This document shows, piece by piece, positions 1-4,850 of a DNA stretch of 5,100 bases. Origin of the DNA: Hyphomicrobiaceae bacterium UBA2767 (lineage in GTDB: Bacteria; Pseudomonadota; Alphaproteobacteria; Rhizobiales; Methyloligellaceae). The first letter of the stretch is position 1; every line of letters begins with the position of its first letter. The notes beneath the pieces were generated by a model. That model ran no database searches, was not told the origin of the DNA, and worked only from the letters and a program-made list of their open reading frames with translations. The position numbers and the translations under genes were made by a program. The stretch covers positions 1 through 5,100 of the forward strand of contig DEIT01000098.1 of the NCBI GenBank assembly GCA_002352635.1, given 5' to 3'.

Positions 1-302
1 TCGACTTCGCGGGAGATGAGTCCATAGGAGACGTAACCCAGTCCCGAGCCGCCATACTCTTCAGGCAGGGTTGCGGCGAGCAGGCCGAGTTCGCCCATCT
101 CGCGCATGATATCAACGTCGAAATTCTCGTCGCGGAAGGCGTCGAGTACACGCGGCATCAGCTTGTCCTGGGCATAGCGCTGCGCATTGTCGCGGACCAT
201 GCGTTCTTCCTCAGTCAACTGGCCATCGAGGTCCAGTGGGTCCGTCCAGTCAAATTTGACCTTTGATGACGACATTTCCTTTTTGCGCGCTGGCTCACTC
301 AT
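1..302 (-). CDS. gcdH: Glutaryl-CoA dehydrogenase, N-terminal part (cut by left edge)
   Basis: This is an acyl-CoA dehydrogenase family flavoenzyme. It would oxidatively decarboxylate glutaryl-CoA to crotonyl-CoA in the cytoplasm, in lysine, tryptophan and glutarate breakdown. Only the first 100 residues are present, covering the start of the all-alpha N-terminal domain. The identification rests on the GcdH-like opening around residues 17-36 (FDWTDPLDLDGQLTEEERM), the YAQDKLMPRV stretch (about 43-52), and MGELGLLAATLPEEYGGSG (about 69-87) followed by YVSYGLISREV. The FAD-binding and catalytic Glu regions lie outside the window. The chosen ATG (300-302) has a good ribosome binding site, GAGGA, a few bases upstream. 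An in-frame ATG at residue 10 (273-275), preceded by AAGGAA, is a less well spaced alternative. The gene starts 40 bp after the NHL gene stop on the same strand with no terminator between, so read-through from the upstream genes is plausible. Another acyl-CoA dehydrogenase is possible, but the opening motif favours GcdH. Confidence 0.87.
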   Translation of the reverse strand, partial: MSEPARKKEMSSSKVKFDWTDPLDLDGQLTEEERMVRDNAQRYAQDKLMPRVLDAFRDENFDVDIMREMGELGLLAATLPEEYGGSGLGYVSYGLISREV

Positions 303-342
303 AGTTTCCTCACTCGCGAAATATGGATCGGGTTGGTCTATT

Positions 343-1200
343 CTATCGCACGATGCGGTAGCGCACGATACGGTTATTACCACTGTCTGCAAACCAGATG
401 TCGTTACCCCGAATGACGACCCCTTCTGGTGTCGTAAATTCTCCAGGACCTTTTCCACGTTTTCCGGACCCGATTACGGCAACAAAACCGCCATCGGGCC
501 CGATGACCTTGATTGAGTGAGTGTTCTTGTCCGCAACCACAAGCAACCCATCATCGGTCATGTCCTGATACCGCGGACCGCTGAATTTATAGGCGTCGCC
601 GCCCAATATCTTTTTGACCTTCAGGTCTTTCGACATCAATACCATGCGATCATTGCCGGCGTCGGCAACCCAGAATGATCCGTTTCGGTCGGAAATTACG
701 TCATGAGGCGCACTGAGACCCTTGGCCTCTGCAACCACCTTGCCATTTTCATAGACAACGATGTTTCCACTACCGGCACCGGTCGCATAGATGCGTCCGC
801 CGGAACGCGCAAACACGCCTTCAGGCGCATAGATACCACCCTCAATCACACCGGTTTTTTTGCCGCTTGCGCCGTTGAGATCATAGATGACGATCCTGTC
901 GTTTCCCGTATCGGCAACATATAGGCTCCCGTCGGGTCCGACATGGGCGTCGTGTGGTGCGGAAAGATCGTCCTTTTCGCCAATGGCGCCGACGATCTGA
1001 AGAGAATGCGCGTCGAGTACGCTAACACGGTCGTGGCCGAGGTCGGCGACGTACAGATATTTGCCGGTCGGCGAGAGATCGATGTCATGCGGGTTGGAGA
1101 GTTCAGGCTCACTGGCGCTAACAAATTCAACTTTGAAGTCTGCAGCAGAAACGCCCGTGGGCAGCAACAGTACCAGCGCAACAAACAACCATCTCCACAT
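343..1200 (-). CDS. Exported six-bladed NHL-repeat beta-propeller protein, function unknown
   Basis: The protein has 285 residues. An N-terminal signal peptide spans residues 1-20 (MWRW, then a hydrophobic run, then TGVSAA with likely cleavage near VSA/A), so it should act in the periplasm or outside the cell. The rest is six NHL repeats at about 36-63, 80-107, 124-151, 163-190, 207-234 and 257-282. Each has the pattern P-x-(D/G)-(V/I)...D-G-x-(L/I)-(Y/W)-V-A-D-x-G-N-(D/N)-R-I-V, which predicts one complete six-bladed propeller with no added catalytic domain. Blades 1, 2 and 4 carry Pro-His-Asp at H38, H83 and H166. NHL propellers usually bind proteins, RNA or ligands; peptidylglycine alpha-hydroxyglycine lyases share the fold, but I cannot assign that activity. 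The ATG (1198-1200) overlaps the ptrB stop as TGATG, so translation is probably coupled. A TTG one codon earlier (1201-1203) is the alternative start. An AAAGG about 9 bases upstream may serve as ribosome binding site. The fold call is firm; the role is unknown. Confidence 0.88.
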   Translation of the reverse strand: MWRWLFVALVLLLPTGVSAADFKVEFVSASEPELSNPHDIDLSPTGKYLYVADLGHDRVSVLDAHSLQIVGAIGEKDDLSAPHDAHVGPDGSLYVADTGNDRIVIYDLNGASGKKTGVIEGGIYAPEGVFARSGGRIYATGAGSGNIVVYENGKVVAEAKGLSAPHDVISDRNGSFWVADAGNDRMVLMSKDLKVKKILGGDAYKFSGPRYQDMTDDGLLVVADKNTHSIKVIGPDGGFVAVIGSGKRGKGPGEFTTPEGVVIRGNDIWFADSGNNRIVRYRIVR

Positions 1201-3305
1201 CAACTCATACCTTTCAACCTGTCGGTCACTTTCAGCGCGAAGGAATAGGAGAGCGCCACTTCCTTGAGCCGGTCAAACCGGCCCGAAGCACCACCATGAC
1301 CTGCGTCCATATTCGTTTTCAGCAGCACCAACAGATCATTTTCCTTCAGCGCTCGTAGCTTCGCGACCCATTTGGCTGGCTCCCAGTAGGTAACGCGGGG
1401 ATCGGTGAGCCCGGCCAGCGCGATAATGTTGGGATAGCTTTGTGACGTTACATTGTCATAGGGCGAGTAGTCGGTGATGTTTTCGTAAGCCTGCCTGTCC
1501 TCGATCGGATTGCCCCATTCGGGCCATTCGGGTGGCGTCAGGGGAAGCGTGTCGTCGAGCATTGTATTGAGCACATCCACGAACGGCACCTCTGCCATGA
1601 CGCCGGCAAACAGGTCAGGCGCCATGTTGGCAACAGCCCCCATCAACATTCCGCCGGCACTCCCACCGTGGGCAACGATTTGGCCACGCGATGTAAAGCC
1701 TTCGTTCGCCAAATGCTCGCCGGCGGAAATGAAATCCTTGAAGGTGTTTGTCTTGGACAGGCCTCGGCCATCCCGGTACCAGCGGTACCCTTTGTCCTTA
1801 CCGCCGCGAATATGCGCGATGGCGTAAACGAAACCCCGATCCACCAGACTCAAACAGTTGGTGTTGAAGCTCGCGGGGATGGAAATCCCGTAAGCGCCAT
1901 ATCCATAGAGCAGGAGCGGAGCCGATCCGTCGAGCGGCGTATCCTTGCGATAAAGAAGTGAAACCGGAACCTCTTCGCCATCATGGGCCGGAGCCATGAT
2001 GCGGCGGGTGACGTAGGCATCGGGATCATGTCCGCTTGGCACTTCCTGCGTCTTGCGCAATGTGCGTTCGCGGTTCTTCACGTCATAATCGAACACCTGC
2101 GCCGGTGTCGTCATAGAGGAATAGGTGAAGCGCAAACTCGACGTGTCATATTCGTAGCCGGATGACAGACCGAGCGAATAGGCATCCTCTTCAAATGCAA
2201 TTGCGTGTTCGGACCCGTCAGCGAACTGCCGAATGATGATGCGGGGCAGGCCATCCTCCCGCTCCAACCTGACGAGATGGTTGCTGTAGGGAATCACATC
2301 GAGAATAAGGCGTCCCGTGCGATGTGCCTCGATTTCACTCCACTGCGCCTTGCCCGGTGTGTCGAGCGGCGCCTCGACAATCTTGAAATCCTCCGCGCCA
2401 TCCGCGTTCGTCAGGATGATGAGTTTTTCGCCGTGATGTTCGACCGAATATTCGTGGCCGATTTCACGCGCCGCCACCAGACGGGGTTCTGCCTCCGGTT
2501 CGTTTGCATCGAGTATCCTGATTTCAGATGTCTGATGGTCATGGGCGTCAATAACGATAAAGGCGCGGCTTTGGGTCATGCCGACGCCAACGAAGAATCC
2601 GGGATCGGCCTCTTCATAGACGAGCACGTCCTTCTCAGGTGCTGTGCCTAACGTGTGACGGAATATCTGGCGTGGGCGATGATTTTCATCGAGCCGGGAA
2701 TAGAACAGCGTCTTCCCGTCATTCGCCCAGACGGCTCCGCCGGCAGTATCGGGGATGGGCGCGCCGACTTCTTCGCCGGTCGCCGCATCGAGAACGCGTA
2801 CCGCATAATACTCCGAGCCGTTGGTATCGCTGGCATAGGCCACGAGTTTATGGTTGGGGCTATGCGCCACACCGCCAATTCTGAAATAGGCATGGGGCTC
2901 GGCGAGCTTGTTGGCATCGAGTAAAACCTGATCGTCTCCGCCCTCTCGTGGGCGCCGGCAAAAGAGCGGGTGCTGGCCTCCTGTCACGAAGCGCGTGAAA
3001 TAGGAAAAGGCTCCATCGGGCGAGGGTACGCTTGAGTCATCTTCCTTGATGCGGCCCTTCATTTCCTGAAACAGCGCTTCTTGCAACTTCTCCGTTTCGG
3101 ACATGGCCGCAGCCGTATAAGCGTTTTCCGCTTCAAGAACGGAGCGGATATCGGTATCCAGCACCGACGGGTCACGCATCACTTCCTGCCAGTTGTCCGC
3201 TCGCAGCCAGGCATAGTTGTCGATGCGTGTGATGCCGTGGCGAGTGTCTTCAACGGGTCTGACATCCGCGACAGGCGGTTGGGGCAAGGCGGCATTTTTG
3301 TTCAT
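1200..3305 (-). CDS. ptrB: Oligopeptidase B-like prolyl oligopeptidase family serine peptidase (S9A)
   Basis: This cytoplasmic serine peptidase would cleave short peptides; classical OpdB cuts after Arg or Lys. At 701 residues it is close to the family's usual size (about 690-720). There is an N-terminal segment (about 1-80, with RIDNYAWLR), a beta-propeller that limits substrate size (about 81-420), and a C-terminal alpha/beta-hydrolase domain. The catalytic triad can be read directly: Ser549 in GGSAGG, Asp635 in GLTDPRV and His670 in MDAGHGG. Tyr469 in YGYGAYG matches the oxyanion-hole tyrosine. Other hallmarks are VPFVDV, SPYDNVT and YWEPAKWVAKLR. The S1 residue Glu593 is conserved. From recalled E. 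coli/Salmonella sequence, the second S1 acid is Pro595 here, and the two S2 acids are Pro477 and Ser479, so specificity may differ. The start lies 31 bp after the msrB stop. No good Shine-Dalgarno precedes it (pyrimidine-rich GAGCCTCACCCA), but the N-terminus aligns well with the family. It is followed by the NHL gene in a TGATG overlap. Confidence 0.95.
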   Translation of the reverse strand: MNKNAALPQPPVADVRPVEDTRHGITRIDNYAWLRADNWQEVMRDPSVLDTDIRSVLEAENAYTAAAMSETEKLQEALFQEMKGRIKEDDSSVPSPDGAFSYFTRFVTGGQHPLFCRRPREGGDDQVLLDANKLAEPHAYFRIGGVAHSPNHKLVAYASDTNGSEYYAVRVLDAATGEEVGAPIPDTAGGAVWANDGKTLFYSRLDENHRPRQIFRHTLGTAPEKDVLVYEEADPGFFVGVGMTQSRAFIVIDAHDHQTSEIRILDANEPEAEPRLVAAREIGHEYSVEHHGEKLIILTNADGAEDFKIVEAPLDTPGKAQWSEIEAHRTGRLILDVIPYSNHLVRLEREDGLPRIIIRQFADGSEHAIAFEEDAYSLGLSSGYEYDTSSLRFTYSSMTTPAQVFDYDVKNRERTLRKTQEVPSGHDPDAYVTRRIMAPAHDGEEVPVSLLYRKDTPLDGSAPLLLYGYGAYGISIPASFNTNCLSLVDRGFVYAIAHIRGGKDKGYRWYRDGRGLSKTNTFKDFISAGEHLANEGFTSRGQIVAHGGSAGGMLMGAVANMAPDLFAGVMAEVPFVDVLNTMLDDTLPLTPPEWPEWGNPIEDRQAYENITDYSPYDNVTSQSYPNIIALAGLTDPRVTYWEPAKWVAKLRALKENDLLVLLKTNMDAGHGGASGRFDRLKEVALSYSFALKVTDRLKGMS

Positions 3306-3345
3306 TGGGTGAGGCTCGATATTGGGAAGAGGAGAATTACTCTTC
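3306..3345 (-). other. msrB-ptrB junction with small hairpin and no clear ribosome binding site
   Basis: A perfect 6-bp inverted repeat, GAAGAG (3326-3331) and CTCTTC (3340-3345), encloses an 8-base loop that contains the msrB stop codon. It is A/G-rich and weak, and no U-tract follows it on the minus strand, so it does not look like an intrinsic terminator. The 31 bases before the ptrB ATG are pyrimidine-rich with no AGGAGG-like sequence, so ptrB may depend on ribosomes arriving from msrB. Part of the hairpin sequence is dictated by the acidic C-terminal codons of msrB, so it may have no function. Confidence 0.35.
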
Positions 3346-3756
3346 GTCTTCTTCTTTATGATTCAGCGCTACCCCATTGATGCAGTAGCGCAGGCCCGTC
3401 GGCTCAGGGCCATCAGGAAAGACATGACCCAAATGAGAGTCACACGAGGCGCAGCGCACTTCAGTCCGCCGGCTGAACAGCTTGTTGTCTTCGTGCTCAC
3501 TCAACGCTTCGTCGCTGTGCGGTGCCGTGAAGCTCGGCCAGCCCGTTCCGGAATCAAACTTGTGATCTGACGAAAACAGCGGATCCCCGCAGCAGATACA
3601 CACAAACGTGCCTTCCTTCTTCGTCGCATTGTAGGGATGGGAAAAGGGTGGTTCGGTGGCATGTAACCGCGTCACCTGGTATTGCTCGGCAGTTAGCTGC
3701 TGGCGCCATTCTGTGTCCGGCTTGTCGACTTTTGGCTGTTTACTTTTCGTGCTCAT
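3337..3756 (-). CDS. msrB: Peptide methionine-(R)-S-oxide reductase MsrB, 1-Cys type
   Basis: This enzyme reduces the R epimer of methionine sulfoxide in proteins, repairing oxidative damage. It has 139 residues, the usual single-domain length, and no signal peptide, so it should be cytoplasmic. Visible motifs are the first zinc pair in FVCICCG (C53, C56), FDSGTGWPSF (67-76), the second zinc pair in RCASC (C102, C105), HLGHVFPDGP (108-117), and the catalytic cysteine C125 in LRYCINGVAL. In E. coli MsrB the central stretch reads SGCGWPSF, where that Cys is the resolving one; here it is Thr71. This makes it a 1-Cys enzyme unless the additional Cys55 beside the zinc pair takes over. The C-terminus is a short acidic tail (KEEDEE). 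The ATG has a good AGGAAAG ribosome binding site about 5 bases upstream. It is the first gene of the leftward cluster and is followed by ptrB after 31 bp. The family call is secure. Confidence 0.96.
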   Translation of the reverse strand: MSTKSKQPKVDKPDTEWRQQLTAEQYQVTRLHATEPPFSHPYNATKKEGTFVCICCGDPLFSSDHKFDSGTGWPSFTAPHSDEALSEHEDNKLFSRRTEVRCASCDSHLGHVFPDGPEPTGLRYCINGVALNHKEEDEE

Positions 3757-3795
3757 AACGCTTTCCTCAGACCAACGGCCGCCTCATGCAATGCA

Positions 3796-3825
3796 ATAAA
3801 AAGTTGTGCGACTGTGGATTTTCAA
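3796..3825 (-). promoter_or_regulatory. Candidate sigma-70-like promoter for msrB
   Basis: Read on the minus strand, TTGAAA (3820-3825, five of six matches to TTGACA) is followed after 18 bases by TTTTAT (3796-3801, four of six matches to TATAAT). It lies about 40 bases upstream of the msrB ATG, leaving a short leader that contains the GAGGAAAG ribosome binding site. It is the best promoter-like pair I saw on this side, but alphaproteobacterial promoters are degenerate and the -10 match is modest. Confidence 0.35.
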
Positions 3826-3840
3826 TTCAAAGTTGTTCTA

Positions 3841-3895
3841 ACCGCAGGCACGCACATATTAGCATTCGCCGACGTCAAAAACAGCAGCCTGCGGT
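3841..3895. repeat. 9-bp perfect inverted repeat with 37-bp spacer
   Basis: ACCGCAGGC at 3841-3849 is mirrored exactly by GCCTGCGGT at 3887-3895. The repeat lies just upstream of the candidate msrB -35 hexamer, inside the divergent intergenic region. It could be a pair of regulator half-sites or the stem of a long-loop structure. It is unlike a terminator: the loop is 37 bases and no T-tract follows either arm. The function is unknown, and chance occurrence cannot be excluded. Confidence 0.45.
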
Positions 3896-4032
3896 CACAT
3901 TGCCTTGTGGATGTCGTGCCATCGAATTCCGGTTTATCCAAGTCAAACTTGATAGATTGCGCGAATCTGCGAACATTTCCGTCATTGCGAATCACTCTGT
4001 ACCCGTTTCGCAGTCATCGATCAGGCGTTATC

Positions 4033-4050
4033 GTAGGTCGAAACACCTAC
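4033..4050 (+). repeat. Small perfect hairpin / inverted repeat in the mnhE leader
   Basis: GTAGGT (4033-4038) and ACCTAC (4045-4050) are perfect 6-bp arms around the hexanucleotide CGAAAC. The element ends about 30 bases before the mnhE ribosome binding site. It could be an operator for a dimeric repressor, or a leader hairpin if transcription starts upstream of it. No T-run follows, so an intrinsic terminator is unlikely. Confidence 0.4.
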
Positions 4051-4055
4051 TCGGA

Positions 4056-4069
4056 CATGTAGCTACGTG
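4056..4069 (+). repeat. Near-palindrome just upstream of the mnhE ribosome binding site
   Basis: CATGTAGCTACGTG contains a perfect 8-bp palindrome, GTAGCTAC (4059-4066), flanked by one G-T wobble pair and two further pairs. It lies between the 4033-4050 inverted repeat and the ribosome binding site and shares the GTAG/CTAC theme with it. It may be an operator half or chance. Confidence 0.3.
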
Positions 4070-4079
4070 CCCAAAAGGG

Positions 4080-4084
4080 GGAGG
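4080..4084 (+). promoter_or_regulatory. Ribosome binding site deciding the GTG start of mnhE
   Basis: GGAGG, within a longer purine run of G's and one A (4077-4086), sits 8 bases before the GTG at 4093. In that frame an in-frame TAG stop lies at 4060-4062, and there is no other good start between it and the GTG. This supports the GTG start over the out-of-frame ATG at 4100. Confidence 0.75.
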
Positions 4085-4092
4085 GGCGTCGC

Positions 4093-4566
4093 GTGCTTTA
4101 TGGGAGTCTTGGACTGGTCCTTATGTGTTTTTGGCTGGTGCTGTCCGGTCATTACACAGCGATCACGATTCCGGCGGGGATACTTTCAGTTATCGGCGTA
4201 GTGGCACTTTCTCGCCGCATGGACATCGCAGATGAAGAAGGGCATTCCATCCATCTTCTGCCGGGTGCCGTCACCTACTGGCCTTGGCTCGCCAAAGAGA
4301 TCGCAAAATCGGCTTGGGATGTCACAAAAATCATCCTCAATCCAAAATTGCCTATCTCACCAACACTGATCAGGGTGCGGGCAAGCCAGCGCTCAGCCGC
4401 CGGCCTTGCGACCTATGCCAACTCGATCACCCTGACACCCGGTACGATTACAGCACGCGTCAGCGGTCAGGAGTTTCTTATTCACGCGGTCACCCGATCG
4501 GGAGCCGAAGATCTTGCCGAAGGGACAATGGACAGGCGTGTCAAAAAATTCGAGGGCAGCAAATGA
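4093..4566 (+). CDS. mnhE: Mrp-type Na+/H+ antiporter subunit E
   Basis: This is one subunit of the multisubunit cation/proton antiporter (Mrp/Mnh/Pha) in the inner membrane, which exports Na+ in exchange for H+ and supports salt and alkaline pH tolerance. It has 157 residues, the usual MrpE length. Two hydrophobic helices open the protein (about 2-18 and 23-40, with LSGHYTAITIPAG between and within them). A short amphipathic stretch follows (LLPGAVTYWPWLAKEI, about 55-70), then a soluble C-terminal domain with the family hallmarks LPISPTLIRVRASQ (about 86-99) and NSITLTPGT (110-118). The start is GTG, supported by a strong GGAGG 8 bases upstream. It is the first gene of its unit, since the upstream gene msrB is divergent. 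It overlaps mnhF by 4 bases (ATGA), which points to tight translational coupling and fixed stoichiometry. Confidence 0.94.
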   Translation: MLYGSLGLVLMCFWLVLSGHYTAITIPAGILSVIGVVALSRRMDIADEEGHSIHLLPGAVTYWPWLAKEIAKSAWDVTKIILNPKLPISPTLIRVRASQRSAAGLATYANSITLTPGTITARVSGQEFLIHAVTRSGAEDLAEGTMDRRVKKFEGSK

Positions 4567-4850
4567 TACTTGCGGTGGCCTGTATCGCGGTTCTGGTTGC
4601 GCTTGGACTTGGGGTCCTGAGGGCGTTGCGCGGCCCAACCGTCTTTGATCGTGTGCTCGCGGGTAATGCTATCGGCACCGGCGCCATCATGTTGCTTGCG
4701 CTGATCGGATTTCTTACCGGACGGCCTGAGTTTCTCGACATCGGTATTCTTTATGCGCTGCTCAACATCATCGGGACGCTGGCCGTTCTGAAATTCTTCC
4801 GTTACGGCGACCTGAGCCATCCGGGTGGCGAGGAGCCGGAGGAATCGTGA
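4563..4850 (+). CDS. mnhF: Mrp-type Na+/H+ antiporter subunit F
   Basis: This is a small membrane subunit of the Mrp antiporter, 95 residues long as is typical for MrpF. Three transmembrane helices are visible at about 2-20, 34-52 and 58-79. The family signatures are RGPTVFDRVLAGNAIG (about 23-38) after helix 1 and LDIGILYALLNIIGTLAVLKF (about 58-78, broken here only by naming) as helix 3, with Asp59 at its start. The C-terminal tail is acidic (GGEEPEES). The ATG (4563-4565) overlaps the mnhE stop as ATGA, and a GAGGG about 8 bases upstream within mnhE is the likely ribosome binding site. A longer open frame extends upstream, but it lies inside mnhE in another frame and carries no antiporter sequence, so it is not used as the start. 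The stop overlaps the mnhG start as TGATG. Confidence 0.94.
   Translation: MILAVACIAVLVALGLGVLRALRGPTVFDRVLAGNAIGTGAIMLLALIGFLTGRPEFLDIGILYALLNIIGTLAVLKFFRYGDLSHPGGEEPEES

Larger units (their letters stand above)
3757..4092. other. Divergent intergenic region between msrB and mnhE
   Basis: This 336-bp stretch separates two divergent transcription units and should hold the promoters of both. Open frames crossing it have no ribosome binding site or recognisable protein sequence, so I call no gene. It contains a candidate msrB promoter near 3796-3825. It also has a 9-bp perfect inverted repeat with arms at 3841-3849 and 3887-3895, and three GCGAA copies at 3961, 3969 and 3987, two of them extending to GCGAATC. 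Near mnhE there are two small inverted repeats (4033-4050 and 4056-4069). No tRNA, transposon end or CRISPR repeat is visible. I could not find a convincing plus-strand -35/-10 pair for mnhE by eye. Confidence 0.7.

Noticed and set aside
303..342. Possible terminator between the NHL gene and gcdH
   Set aside because: There is no GC-rich hairpin followed by a T-tract on the minus strand. The stretch contains only the gcdH ribosome binding site.
187..516. Plus-strand open frames antisense to gcdH, the NHL gene and ptrB
   Set aside because: They mirror genuine minus-strand genes with strong protein motifs. None has its own ribosome binding site plus recognisable sequence.
1515..1532. Exact 9-bp tandem repeat CCATTCGGG x2 in ptrB, encoding Pro-Glu-Trp twice
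   Set aside because: The stretch aligns to recalled E. coli OpdB with no length change, so it is better explained by similar codons for similar residues than by a recent duplication.
3949..3977. TTGATA at 3949-3954 as a -35 element for mnhE, with a -10 near 3972
   Set aside because: The hexamer at the right spacing (AACATT) matches the -10 consensus at only about three positions, and no better pair was found, so no plus-strand promoter is called.
3786..4235. Plus-strand open frames (3786-4235 and 3814-4062) across the divergent intergenic region
   Set aside because: They have no ribosome binding site or recognisable domain and use poor start codons or context. The longer one runs into mnhE in a different frame, and its composition looks like translated non-coding DNA.
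4284..4562. Upstream extension of the mnhF frame into mnhE
   Set aside because: The extension lies wholly inside mnhE in another frame and has no antiporter-like sequence. The ATG at 4563 gives a full-length, correctly starting MrpF.
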